A DNA stretch of 43,769 nucleotides from a virus. Below, one piece after another: positions 31,801 through 40,029 of the stretch; positions within the stretch are counted from its first letter, which is position 1, and each line of letters opens with the position of its first letter. The stretch covers positions 1-43,769 of IMG/VR virus record IMGVR_UViG_3300027573_000012; one strand, given 5' to 3'. The translations under genes and the position numbers were made by a program. The notes beneath the pieces are model-generated. The model had not been told where the DNA came from, searched no databases, and worked only from the letters and a program-made list of their open reading frames with translations.

Positions 31801-32077
31801 TACCGACCACGCCCATGCGAAGACGGGTTGTGCCAGTTCCAGGGAATATTTGAAAACGGACGTCGAATTCGACGTCCATACAAAATGGGCTGAAGTAGCG
31901 AGAAAAGGGACTTACTATTCGCGAATTAGCGGCAGAAAGCGTAACATTTCCACCAGACCAGACAGGAGTTCCAATTTCAGACCAAAAGGGATCAGTCGTA
32001 CCAGAGTCAATAAGAACCTGACCCCCATGACCGCTGATATAGAACGGCTGAAATCTGGGGTAGCGTAAGACCGCCAT
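28862..32077 (-). CDS. Large tail spike/fibre protein, 1071 aa
   Basis: The largest gene. The N-terminal 230 residues look like a beta-sandwich, lectin-like domain. They are followed by two long Asn/Gly/Ser/Thr-rich regions with the appearance of parallel beta-helices, and a Tyr/Pro-rich C-terminus ending in a basic helix (KIMNYFRRRQV). No lyase or esterase motif is recognised. SD GGAG at five bases. The terminator at 32086-32118 lies just upstream, so it may need its own transcription start. Confidence 0.75.
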   Translation of the reverse strand: MAVLRYPRFQPFYISGHGGQVLIDSGTTDPFWSEIGTPVWSGGNVTLSAANSRIVSPFSRYFSPFCMDVEFDVRFQIFPGTGTTRLRMGVVGSSDRASSAISAIELNASSTKVVRIGWKENSPGAFPTYTYNSGVLSAEIRRIRLILRKENWNVGATGREVEVYAYDVADTLIGGDSTTLAHGLDPKLWNTGVEDSNNPNTAWAAFFLEFNAGGGTESAVISQADVIYRNQSYTLDTVFGPYLDWASTEMPRLPAASQPYMNDSKIIASGAPFNANNAGGGTSATNLTAILDAGKNAAEYGMDLFFEEDSEYVVNNQIFFRQFVSQRTSSAAGDRQSFIDETRGYVLQGSNQGANKPKLRLANGSSGYGTVGSPKVFVLIENADYNPEPPSGTNKPNSLYNNGVINLWLDTGTNVGAIALDMQGAQGQEIIRIKITGSGYAGIRNGNGAGGSQLTGDIDGFQYGLLLCSVQPGCVFSGYYLTNQTVSAIYCGPSIPSGGDTGPRNTVFFVGTGITMDTSSVGKLAVDGGSMGTGQSVVEQGYMEFTDGYIDFSTPQTANVAFETNRPFVVENFWVRNCTKILEHPKGDVTSPASTGWVYIKRLIVPHNLTSPSVGNINANIAAELPGTNGVDHELVSNSTPFNTNSRIDGVDSSANTVEIYADGHANFIPVPADIVDRHRVSDAEFKTWEDATINVATDYAINPLTGLVDNTTFMDAAMSDSVVGDVIYLRRGYWLRNNTYDLLEGRHLVGSNKASSNFVATRFPTAGQPFGSSDSPQRPMLRTADSTLPSTVATMNIWRHHGMPTGFAIHWRGNNTSYSFLTRRNTYWGFINYASTPEYDASAPLVQWTDNATGKHFMPNQGVIYNTQSPYCHYEFRDIVGSVSAYAINPEHTHNWPGNIHIINCHRVNIFGSKCEANAPFINCVDSTFVALHALTGNSSGHIPRANVPIGEVVTTPASTRGYNPAPTGFYPSPYSPALVYVRNVANYRISQVQDEGRFWSAEFHGVFGGGTRPDYWHFGVEGGTNTQTYLMPPWRRPVYWGKGDMTEAPDPPESGVITKIMNYFRRRQV

Positions 32078-32085
32078 CTATACTC

Positions 32086-32118
32086 CAAAAAACCCCGGGA
32101 GGCGCAGACCTCCCGGGG
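32086..32118 (-). terminator. Intrinsic terminator after the capsid gene cluster
   Basis: On the minus strand CCCCGGGAGG and CCTCCCGGGG form a 10-bp perfect GC stem with a six-base loop, followed by TTTTTT. It ends the capsid-decoration transcript before the large spike gene, a usual way to set capsid protein above tail protein. Confidence 0.92.
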
Positions 32119-32128
32119 AAGCAGGGTA

Positions 32129-32407
32129 TTACACGACCAAAGCAGCGGTCCGAACCCACCCAAACTCGTTAAGAGCAAAGGCAGCCGTATTGACATAAGC
32201 ACCTGATCCGTCAGTAGCTAGACCCGCAGTAGTTACCGCGACGTCCGTCTGAGAAGCAGCGATTACACCGTTAGCTTTGACATAGATGTAGACGTAACCA
32301 TTACTACCGATTACAGTCGTTGCTTCTTTGAAGTCAGCAACAGTCGTACGACGATCGGGTTCTACAGCCCCGATAACTCCACCTGCGACAGGAATTCCAG
32401 CAGCCAT
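32129..32407 (-). CDS. Probable head decoration protein, 92 aa
   Basis: A small, Ala/Val/Thr-rich beta protein (PVAGGVIGAVEPDRRTTVAD; VGSNGYVYIYVKANGVI-like strands). It sits three bases after the major capsid stop, under the same strong promoter and before the terminator. That high-expression position and its size fit a capsid-cementing protein. No family name is assigned. Confidence 0.65.
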   Translation of the reverse strand: MAAGIPVAGGVIGAVEPDRRTTVADFKEATTVIGSNGYVYIYVKANGVIAASQTDVAVTTAGLATDGSGAYVNTAAFALNEFGWVRTAALVV

Positions 32408-32410
32408 AGG

Positions 32411-33376
32411 TTATGCTCCATTAATACGGCCCTGGAATTGCAGACCAGAGCTTGTCATGTTACCCGCCCACGCCAGAATCTGAACCTCAGCGTCCTGGTT
32501 CGTCGAGTAACGACGATTCGGAGACAGAGGAACCATGTTCCTGCGAGAGTGGGGCCGGAAGTGCAGATACTTCGTGTTCAGGAAGTACGCCGTGGAAGCG
32601 GCGGCGAAACCACCGATACCACCGTCAAGCACGACATCGCAATCCATGAACTTCAGGGTTGGGAACCCGAGATTGCCTACCGAAGGTGACGAGAACCTCT
32701 GCTGTGCCTGGAGTGAGGCCACATAGAAACCCCAGAATAGGGAGTCCATAAGTATGAGGTCCGGACGATTCGAGCCGCGCACGAGAGAGGCCCACATCGC
32801 ATTCATCTGGGTCTGCACGTTTGCGCCAGTGATCGTCACAGCGGTATACTTGTTCCGCCAGAACGTCCAGTTTACCCGGCTGATACCACCGTAAGATCCA
32901 GTAGATGGGGTAATCGAGATAGCAGCGTCGAGACCACCAATCTCTTTACCGCCAGCTCCAGTTCCATCTGAGTACAGACCATCAGTCAGGGTATTCTCCA
33001 TCGTAGTTTCAGCGACAGTAATACGGGACTCCATAAGATCAATGAGAGCCTCCTTACCACTGTTCTGAAGCTGTTCCAACCCAGAAATGACGATAGGGCA
33101 GGCGAGCTGCTTAAAGTCATATTCCGCGGCAGAAATTACGTCCTGAGGAGCCGTAGGCAGCAAATCATACCCAGAGTACCAACCGACGTTGGCGTTCTCC
33201 TGGAAGGAGAGCTCTTCGTAAATTTTGCGGCCACCGGAGATCGTGCGAATACGCCCACCCATTTTGAGTTTGGACAGGAGGGCGTTGTTCTTTGTTACGT
33301 TGTCAGCGATCGTACGACTACGATTTTCAATAGTAGTCGCAATGATGTCGCTGACATTTACGTTTGCGAACGCCAT
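32411..33376 (-). CDS. Major capsid protein, 321 aa
   Basis: Starts MAFANVNVSDIIATTIENRS and has a long N-terminal helical arm, KIYEELSFQENANVGWYSGY (an HK97 E-loop-like stretch) and a central helix (ALIDLMESRITVAETTMENT). The domain pattern and position after the scaffold identify it as the HK97-fold coat. The second ATG (33376) is chosen because CCTTGGAG before it gives a normal spacing. It lies downstream of the promoter at 33467-33496. Confidence 0.88.
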   Translation of the reverse strand: MAFANVNVSDIIATTIENRSRTIADNVTKNNALLSKLKMGGRIRTISGGRKIYEELSFQENANVGWYSGYDLLPTAPQDVISAAEYDFKQLACPIVISGLEQLQNSGKEALIDLMESRITVAETTMENTLTDGLYSDGTGAGGKEIGGLDAAISITPSTGSYGGISRVNWTFWRNKYTAVTITGANVQTQMNAMWASLVRGSNRPDLILMDSLFWGFYVASLQAQQRFSSPSVGNLGFPTLKFMDCDVVLDGGIGGFAAASTAYFLNTKYLHFRPHSRRNMVPLSPNRRYSTNQDAEVQILAWAGNMTSSGLQFQGRINGA

Positions 33377-33455
33377 ATGATTCTCCAAGGGAAAGTGAAA
33401 GACACCTTCGTGAATCCTTGGGGAATCTGCAACTAGGCTGAGAATCCTAGGGTGT

Positions 33456-33496
33456 CACTCACGGTGAGTGTACCATACCTGCGATAAGATTTGCAA
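33456..33496 (-). promoter_or_regulatory. Capsid promoter with overlapping operator-like dyad
   Basis: On the minus strand TTGCAA (33496-33491), 18 bases, TACACT (33472-33467). A perfect seven-base dyad, CACTCAC-G-GTGAGTG (33456-33470), overlaps the -10 and start region. The same TTGCAA -35 box occurs before genes at 41197, 41728 and 42634. Confidence 0.6.
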
Positions 33497-34522
33497 CTAA
33501 GTCACAGTAGCGTCGTCCCAGGCATCGGCCAAAGCCGACCTAAGATCCTTCGCAGACCCTCCCTTCTTCTCCGAGTTGGGAGAATTGCCCGGTATAGAAC
33601 TGGCAGCTCTCTTCTTTTCTTCAGTGACTGCCATACTCCGCTGAGAAACGATCTTTGCAATATCAGGAGTGAGCTGACAAGCTTTGTCGTATGCCTCCTG
33701 CAAAGTCATAGTAAGCCCGCGTCTCTCAGCTACTTCAATTAGGTCAGCCATTGTCTCCCTAACGTCGCTGTAAAATTCATGCGACTTATCATTAGAAAAC
33801 TCTTCAATTTCCCGCTCAATCTTAGCCGACTGGCTTTCTTGGTAACTTTTCTGATTACCCTGAGCTTCCTCAAAGAATTTAAGCATTGGAGCAAAACGCT
33901 TCTCCATTGCCTGGATAACAGAGTCATTCGCCGAGCCTGGGAGCTCCTCACCGGCCAATACCGAATCAAGAATTCCAATATCTACATCGTAATTCTTGAT
34001 GATGTCACGAATAACCTGCGCCTTCTGCGTAGGTGTACCATCGGCAAGATGGGCTGCTGTACGAAGCATATTATCCACAGCCTGGAAGGGAGTGCTATTC
34101 GCAAGACGAATATACTTCTCGTACGGCCGAATAAGATTGGCATATTCATCGGCAAGTTTTCTATGACCAGAGGCCCGCTGAAGCGCCCGCGAAATTTCCG
34201 TCTCCCTGCGTGAAATCTCTTCTTTTACTTCTTTTGGGATCCCCTTCCAATGCTCCCGAATAGCTGGCTTCCAAGACTCTGGAGCCTTGATATCGTCCTC
34301 GGGAGGAGGCGGGGCCGATTCTTTCTTTGGTTTCTCTTCTGGCTCCTCTGGCACTTCCTTCGCAGGAGCCTCCTCGTCTTCCAGTTCGGGTTTTTCTTGC
34401 GGCTCGACTTCTTCCGTTTCCCCGGGAGACCCCACGGGCTCCTTGGGGTCTTCTTCGGGTCGCCCTGTTTCTTCACCGACATCAAATGTCTCCTCAAGCG
34501 CTTCTCGTATTGATTTTGGCAT
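33497..34522 (-). CDS. Scaffolding-like protein, 341 aa
   Basis: An extremely acidic, Pro/Glu/Lys-rich N-terminal third (EEVEPQEKPELEDEEAPAKE and similar) followed by a long helical region and a C-terminal helix (ALADAWDDATVT). High charge, low complexity and position just before the major capsid gene are typical of podovirus scaffolding proteins. Not expected in the mature virion. Confidence 0.75.
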   Translation of the reverse strand: MPKSIREALEETFDVGEETGRPEEDPKEPVGSPGETEEVEPQEKPELEDEEAPAKEVPEEPEEKPKKESAPPPPEDDIKAPESWKPAIREHWKGIPKEVKEEISRRETEISRALQRASGHRKLADEYANLIRPYEKYIRLANSTPFQAVDNMLRTAAHLADGTPTQKAQVIRDIIKNYDVDIGILDSVLAGEELPGSANDSVIQAMEKRFAPMLKFFEEAQGNQKSYQESQSAKIEREIEEFSNDKSHEFYSDVRETMADLIEVAERRGLTMTLQEAYDKACQLTPDIAKIVSQRSMAVTEEKKRAASSIPGNSPNSEKKGGSAKDLRSALADAWDDATVT

Positions 34523-36177
34523 TAGAGTATACCTTCCCTTGCAAGATCAACCAAATTATAGGGGTTTGATACTGGAGCCCCTGACACATTACCAAAGAGA
34601 TTACCGTGATCTCTAATGTGCTCAGGATGAATGTACTTCAGGTACTTATCGGGGAACCAATCAGGCTTAACCCCAGACGCAATCCACTTATCGATATCAC
34701 CGCTATATCTATTCTTGTCAAACAATTCCCTAATTTCATTGAATAGACCTTGTGGAGCATCTTCCAGGCCCATTCGTGGGTCTATCTTCCCGCCCAAGGG
34801 GGCATCAGCACGACCCACGGTAGCCGCGTCCAAAGCCTGCTTCGGCGTAACGCCTTCGGGGAGATTTTCAAACAACCACTGGAATTGGTGAGAAAACTGT
34901 CCAGTTACAAACTCCATATCCCCTTCTTCCATGCGTTTCAGCAATTTATTGGCAAATTCAGCATCACTGGGGTTCCCCTGTTTTGCTATATCAGTAAATG
35001 CTTCTTTATAGTAATCAGCTATTTCCTTCCTATATTCATACTTCCTTGGCTGACGTGCATTTCTGGTATAGTTTAGACGGTGGTAAGGATTCATGGACTG
35101 CCCGGTATAATCATCCCAAGCGGTTATATTTCCACCAGCCTCATCAAGATAATCTGGATCAATATAGGGTCTTAAATGTTCTGGTATTTTTTCTACCGGA
35201 ATTTCACCAGTAAGATGATACATATCTATATCATCTTTACTCATCGAATCCCAGAAAAGGTCATTAGCTTCATCGTAGAGTTTCTCTTCCTCGGGGGAAA
35301 GCGGATTATCTGCATTTCCCCATCTCTTACCACGAGTACCAAACTCAGGATACTCTATTTTAGGTTTAATATCATAATTAGCTTCGGGATCACCCATAAT
35401 ACGCTTAAGAGCATTACGAGGATCTTCTCCTTCTGGAGTATGTGCCAAAAGGTCCTCTAGCTTTACCATTTCCTCTTCTGAAAATAAGTTTTCAAACAAC
35501 TCAGGATCTTCTAGTGCCTTCTTATTTGCAAGTTCCTGTTCGTGCCATTCTCTTCTATATAGATACTTACTTGGGTCAAAATACTCTGCTTGACCAACCA
35601 TACTTTGATCAATTTCTCGCTGAGCAAGATTTCTCATCTCTTCAAAAATAGTTGCTCGTGAGAGTTTTGGTGCCGCCTTCACTGCGGCCTTCACTACAGT
35701 CTCATCTGCAACTGCTTTTCTTAGCAAGTCAGGAAGTGTATGTGCTGCGGCGGCTCCAGCTACACTGACCGCCCCCAAACCCTTCAAAAATTTTCGTCTA
35801 CTCAAGTCCGTGGTCTCCTCTGTAGGCGTAGCCTGCACAGGTACTATACCACGTCCAGTATTCCGAGGTTTCCTTAGAGCACGTATCGTGCTCTTCACCC
35901 CCGCCCCGGCGCCGAAGGTTGGGAGGGCAGCGACATCAGCAACTCCAGGTTTAAGAGTCGTCGTCTGCCCCCGCCCCGTCGTTGGCATCCATCCATAGGC
36001 GGCGTCTTCTATGGTCTCAGGGGCTTCACCGAATATAAGGTCACCAAAACCTAATCTCCAATCCTCCTCTCCAAAGGGGTCCGAAATGAACCCCTTATTC
36101 AGAAAGTCTTTAGGTTTGCGTAGAGCATTGGCTAGATGTATCAGCCTATTGGGCTCTATGCCTCGAATTTCACCCAT
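34522..36177 (-). CDS. Unknown late protein with internal twin-arginine motif, 551 aa
   Basis: Lies between the small membrane gene and the scaffold, where a head or portal-associated protein is expected. Residues 126-132 read SRRKFLK followed by a short hydrophobic, Ala-rich stretch (GAVSVAGAAAAHTL), a near-perfect Tat signal but 125 residues in from the start. The rest is acidic, Tyr/Pro/Asp-rich and has no recognised domain. Either an alternative internal start produces an exported form, or the motif is a coincidence in a virion protein. The first ATG overlaps the upstream gene. Confidence 0.7.
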   Translation of the reverse strand: MGEIRGIEPNRLIHLANALRKPKDFLNKGFISDPFGEEDWRLGFGDLIFGEAPETIEDAAYGWMPTTGRGQTTTLKPGVADVAALPTFGAGAGVKSTIRALRKPRNTGRGIVPVQATPTEETTDLSRRKFLKGLGAVSVAGAAAAHTLPDLLRKAVADETVVKAAVKAAPKLSRATIFEEMRNLAQREIDQSMVGQAEYFDPSKYLYRREWHEQELANKKALEDPELFENLFSEEEMVKLEDLLAHTPEGEDPRNALKRIMGDPEANYDIKPKIEYPEFGTRGKRWGNADNPLSPEEEKLYDEANDLFWDSMSKDDIDMYHLTGEIPVEKIPEHLRPYIDPDYLDEAGGNITAWDDYTGQSMNPYHRLNYTRNARQPRKYEYRKEIADYYKEAFTDIAKQGNPSDAEFANKLLKRMEEGDMEFVTGQFSHQFQWLFENLPEGVTPKQALDAATVGRADAPLGGKIDPRMGLEDAPQGLFNEIRELFDKNRYSGDIDKWIASGVKPDWFPDKYLKYIHPEHIRDHGNLFGNVSGAPVSNPYNLVDLAREGIL

Positions 36178-36328
36178 CTACATTAAGATTCCTTACAAGG
36201 AAAGCGAGGGAAAAGAAAGCCAGTCCAGCTGAGACTAGATTGAACCGTCCAGAGGGAACCCCTATGGCGGCGACGATGAAAAGGATAACTGCGACCAACA
36301 GACATAGAACCGAGAATGTAATCGTCAT
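36170..36328 (-). CDS. Small membrane protein, 52 aa
   Basis: Two hydrophobic segments, FSVLCLLVAVILFIVAAIGV and VSAGLAFFSLAFLV, separated by a short polar turn. A small inner-membrane protein of a type frequent in metagenomic phages. ATGA overlap with the upstream gene and eight-base overlap with the next one. A lysis or holin role is possible in this genome, which otherwise shows no holin. Confidence 0.7.
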   Translation of the reverse strand: MTITFSVLCLLVAVILFIVAAIGVPSGRFNLVSAGLAFFSLAFLVRNLNVDG

Positions 36329-36627
36329 GATTTTGACTCCAGTTGCGCTATAGAGCGAAAAATGTCTTCTCTTCGTTGTTCTGAGGACTTTCGTCCGAAA
36401 GTCCTCTCCCTATTCTCTCGCTGTAATGCGAGCGTATCCTCCATCATCCCTGGAAGGCTTTGTACGACATCATTTCGTTGATTATGGTCGTATAATTCGT
36501 ACTTGTTCCGTATCACGGAGCCATCCACGGGGGACCTGAAGGTCCCCTCGAAGAGCATTTCGGGAAGTGGCTTCTGTGGAGTCATCTCAACAGCCACACC
36601 GTTGATATACCGATATCTACGGCGCAT
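36325..36627 (-). CDS. Late hypothetical protein, 100 aa
   Basis: A basic 100-residue protein starting MRRRYRYINGVAVEMTPQKP, with an IRNKYELYDHNQRNDVV motif. Starts inside the portal's 3' end and shares ATGA with the following membrane gene. Similar small genes are often found after the portal. No domain recognised. The start at 36627 is chosen over 36636 because it fits the coupled overlap better. Confidence 0.65.
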   Translation of the reverse strand: MRRRYRYINGVAVEMTPQKPLPEMLFEGTFRSPVDGSVIRNKYELYDHNQRNDVVQSLPGMMEDTLALQRENRERTFGRKSSEQRREDIFRSIAQLESKS

Positions 36628-38704
36628 CTGCCCCATTCTCCTTCTGATGCTTCGCCTTATTATCGTCTACCTTGATCTGATTTTGGGTCTCATGCGTATC
36701 CTGGATCATTGCTGCCTCGCTTTGCGAAGCCTCAGCCTGAATTTCCGCAATCATCTCCGCCTTGATCACCGCCAGCTCCTTCTCAAGCTCCGCCTTGAGC
36801 TCTGCCATGACATTCTGGCTCTTAACCTGGAGCTGTTGCATCGCCGACTGAGCTTTAAGCTGCTCAATCTGCATCTGCATCTGGAGTTTCTGCATCTCAG
36901 CCTGCGCTTTGAGCTCTTCAGGCGACGGACCCTTCTCTTGCGGACCAGCCTTGATCATCTTGTCTATGGCTTGGTCGAGGACCCCCTCAATCTCGTTGCT
37001 GCCCTTGAAGCCAGACATAGTCCATTTCAGGATCATAAGGAGGGGGGCAGTAGCATTGGGGTCCATCTCTGCGAGCGGCATTGCCGCGGACATAAACTGC
37101 GACAAGGCTCCAATGTACTCCGTCCTCTCGCGCTGTAGCCTCTGGTAGTCCAACATCGCCATAGATTCTGGTGCTATTTTGATTCGCCATAGTGAATCCG
37201 TCGGGGTCTTGATCAGTTGTATCGCTTGCGCAGCGAAGGGAGCGTCGAAAGACATCATTATATTTGATCTCTTTGCGATAGTATCAGCTGAGAAATGGCG
37301 AGCTATGATCTCGGCACGAATTGACATAAGCTCCGATGCGAACTGAGCGAGTTCCTCGCTGATAGCCTGCACACGGACAGAGGCAAACTGACGCTTCGAA
37401 CTCGAGGCCTCGGCGGTTTCTCTATCTGGGCCGTTAGCGCCTCGCATAATCTCTGACATGCCTGTGACTTCATAGAGGAGCCCCATCGCATCCGTTCTTT
37501 GCTCCTTGAGGTGGCTAAGTACCTCAGCCAACTCTTTCACCGGCATCCAGTCGATGACGCCCTCCAGCCCGACCTTCTCAGAGAATCTCGCCCAGTCCTT
37601 AACCGGGATTAGATCATTCTCCACGCCCTCCTCGAACATTCTACGGATCTCGGGCGTGGAGGCATCGTAGACGCCCACCGCTTTGATTGCATCCGTAATG
37701 AGAGATATTCTCGTCTCGAGCTGGTCGATTTGATTGTATAAGTCCTGCGCAAGAAGGAAGTCTGGCTGAGGGAGATAGGTGTCCGTAATTGGGTTCGCAA
37801 CCAGTGGTTCAGGTACCGGCCAGAAGTTAAATAACCCGAGAGGGTCAGGCTGGGTGTCAAGAAGCTCCTGCGGCTCCTCGGAATACCAGTAGACGTGCTT
37901 ATTGTCTTTACACCAAATCTCCCATACCTCAGCGCGGTCCCAAGCATCGGTCTTTTCCGGCGTCCGATCGTCAACGTCCTCATCGTCACGTCCTTTCTTA
38001 TTGTAAGTCAGCTTCTCAGCCTTCTTCTCGCCGAAACGCTTCGCTGCCTGATCCTTCGTGGGGAAAGTGCGGAAGGAAATCCAGGGGACCTCTGACCATA
38101 CGCGGGCGAAACCCCACAAGAAGTCGTCCCAGTGAACGTACTCTATGGGAGCCCGCTCGTCGACAAGCTTCTGCTGCTTAACTTCTGGGGCAAGCTCGTT
38201 GCCCTCGGCATCCGAGATGGCCGGTACGAGGTTCTCTTCGGAATCGAACTCGTATCTTACGCGGGCGATGCCAAGGCCGGGGAGCAGACGGTCGGAAAGG
38301 ACGTGACCTAAGATACCTTTGACATCGCTGCCTGCGGCGAGGATGGAATTATTGAGCATCCGATCGTAGATAAGAGCGGCGACGCGGGCCACGTCGTCCT
38401 CGGGATCCGCGTAGCGGCGGGATACGTCCACCTTTGGCGGATTTCCGTTAACCATGTCCATCAAAGTCTTGGTATTACTATGGAACAGATTCACTCGGAA
38501 GGCGTAACCCGACGCGGTAGCCCGCTCATCTCCATCTAGCGTAGCTCGGGCGTCCTGGTAACGAGCATGGATGCGCTTACCCTTCTTTCTCCACTTGGAG
38601 ATGCGCTCCTCAGAGGCTTTAAGCTCCGCTTTCCATCGCTTCCACTGGTCTTTCGGACTCGCGTCAAAGTCCTTTACCGATCTAATGCTCTCTGGGCTGC
38701 TCAT
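36617..38704 (-). CDS. Portal protein, 695 aa
   Basis: Long protein with the usual podovirus portal layout: a helical N-terminus (SPESIRSVKDFDASPKDQWK), a DFLWGFARVW-type alpha/beta core, YDASTPEIRRMFEEG, a conserved ARFSEKVGLEGVIDWMPVKE segment, RGANGPDRETAEASSSK, and a C-terminal barrel-like coiled coil rich in Gln/Ala/Lys. It directly follows the terminase (four-base overlap). It forms the dodecameric DNA entry ring. Confidence 0.85.
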   Translation of the reverse strand: MSSPESIRSVKDFDASPKDQWKRWKAELKASEERISKWRKKGKRIHARYQDARATLDGDERATASGYAFRVNLFHSNTKTLMDMVNGNPPKVDVSRRYADPEDDVARVAALIYDRMLNNSILAAGSDVKGILGHVLSDRLLPGLGIARVRYEFDSEENLVPAISDAEGNELAPEVKQQKLVDERAPIEYVHWDDFLWGFARVWSEVPWISFRTFPTKDQAAKRFGEKKAEKLTYNKKGRDDEDVDDRTPEKTDAWDRAEVWEIWCKDNKHVYWYSEEPQELLDTQPDPLGLFNFWPVPEPLVANPITDTYLPQPDFLLAQDLYNQIDQLETRISLITDAIKAVGVYDASTPEIRRMFEEGVENDLIPVKDWARFSEKVGLEGVIDWMPVKELAEVLSHLKEQRTDAMGLLYEVTGMSEIMRGANGPDRETAEASSSKRQFASVRVQAISEELAQFASELMSIRAEIIARHFSADTIAKRSNIMMSFDAPFAAQAIQLIKTPTDSLWRIKIAPESMAMLDYQRLQRERTEYIGALSQFMSAAMPLAEMDPNATAPLLMILKWTMSGFKGSNEIEGVLDQAIDKMIKAGPQEKGPSPEELKAQAEMQKLQMQMQIEQLKAQSAMQQLQVKSQNVMAELKAELEKELAVIKAEMIAEIQAEASQSEAAMIQDTHETQNQIKVDDNKAKHQKENGADAP

Positions 38705-40029
38705 AATCTATGTCTGCTCCAATTTACCTTCTCGCGCTGAGCGAAAAGATCGTCGAGGGTGTACGCGGGACGGCTGAAAGCCGTCCGTTCCACGGCTCGT
38801 TCTACCGCGCCATGTCGCGCACGCGCCACGAGGGCGAAATACCGGAATGCGTCCGCGCCGTGGCAGGCCCAGTCATGGTCGGGCTTATCTGAGAAGACCT
38901 GCTTCAACTCGTCGTACCGTCGCCGGTAGGCTCGCAGGGCCTCGATTCCGTAGGCACAGCGAGTTTTGTCTATGGATGAAGTCTGGAGTACCAAACGCGA
39001 AGCGTTGATTCCATCCTGTAAGTCCAACCGGGGGACAATGCTCCAGGTCCAGTCCAGTTCTCGCTCCTCGGTCCATCGTAGACACTGTTCGATAGTACTT
39101 CGCCCTGTCTGTAAGGTCTTAGCTCTTGCATCGTGGGGGAGGTAGAGGGTATCGTACACATAGGGTTTAGACTCCAAAAGATTGAGATAGTGCTCCAGCG
39201 CCTCGCCCTCTCCTTCGACGAAGTCGATAAGAGCGAACCCGTCGGGTCGCTCTTGCCAAAACCAGATAGCGGTAGAGTCGGAGAAGCCGAGGTCCATGGC
39301 GACGTTGACGTTTAGATCGGGGTCGTGATCGACCTGGCCGATGCGGCCATCGCGCTCCATTTCCGAGATGATCTCCGAATAGTAAGTGCCCTTCACGGCT
39401 GCCTCGAAGGAGCACTCGTACTCTTGCGCGTACTGGTTCTCGTCCATGATAGTACGGGCGATTTGGAGCTCGGAATCGAGCAGAATGCCGGACGCGGAAG
39501 CGGGGACCTCGAGGTAGAACCAGTCGGGAGATCGCTTCGCTATCTCTCTGATATCGTAAAAGTGATTTTTACCCTTCGGTGTCCCGATGAACGTGGCCCA
39601 CCCTTGACGGTCAGTCAGAGTGGGGAAGATTACCTCAGCCCAGAGGGAGGGGCGACAATCGCCAAACTCGTCGAGGACTACGCCATCGAGGTAGATGCCC
39701 CGAAGGGCGTCGGGATTATCTGCACCGTAGAGGCTGATCTTGCTCCCGTTGAATAGCTCGACGGAGAGCTCCGACTCCCGGGTTTTCGTTTGCGTGTCTT
39801 TGGTAGCGTACTTTAGATACATCCACGCTACATCTTTTGCCTGCCGGTAGAAGGGGGCGATGTAGGCATATCGCGCCAGCGATTTCTGCGTATAGAGGGC
39901 TCGGGTGTGAAGATCGTTCACACATGCGACGGTCTTACCGCCGCGACGGTGGAAGACAATACAGGCCCATCGCTTGTCTCTCTCGTGAAACGAACGAAAG
40001 GCCTCGCGGGGGGTGTAGTAGACGTCCAT
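38701..40029 (-). CDS. terL: Terminase large subunit, 442 aa
   Basis: ATPase domain with Walker A HRRGGKT (27-33), Walker B GVVLDEFGD (about 115-122) and an FIGTPKGKNH motif (coupling). The C-terminal nuclease domain has AMDLGFSDST (first acid) and later Asp/His residues including DHDWACHGADAF. Packages DNA into the capsid. Type of ends cannot be read from the sequence, because the window is circular. Confidence 0.95.
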   Translation of the reverse strand: MDVYYTPREAFRSFHERDKRWACIVFHRRGGKTVACVNDLHTRALYTQKSLARYAYIAPFYRQAKDVAWMYLKYATKDTQTKTRESELSVELFNGSKISLYGADNPDALRGIYLDGVVLDEFGDCRPSLWAEVIFPTLTDRQGWATFIGTPKGKNHFYDIREIAKRSPDWFYLEVPASASGILLDSELQIARTIMDENQYAQEYECSFEAAVKGTYYSEIISEMERDGRIGQVDHDPDLNVNVAMDLGFSDSTAIWFWQERPDGFALIDFVEGEGEALEHYLNLLESKPYVYDTLYLPHDARAKTLQTGRSTIEQCLRWTEERELDWTWSIVPRLDLQDGINASRLVLQTSSIDKTRCAYGIEALRAYRRRYDELKQVFSDKPDHDWACHGADAFRYFALVARARHGAVERAVERTAFSRPAYTLDDLFAQREKVNWSRHRL

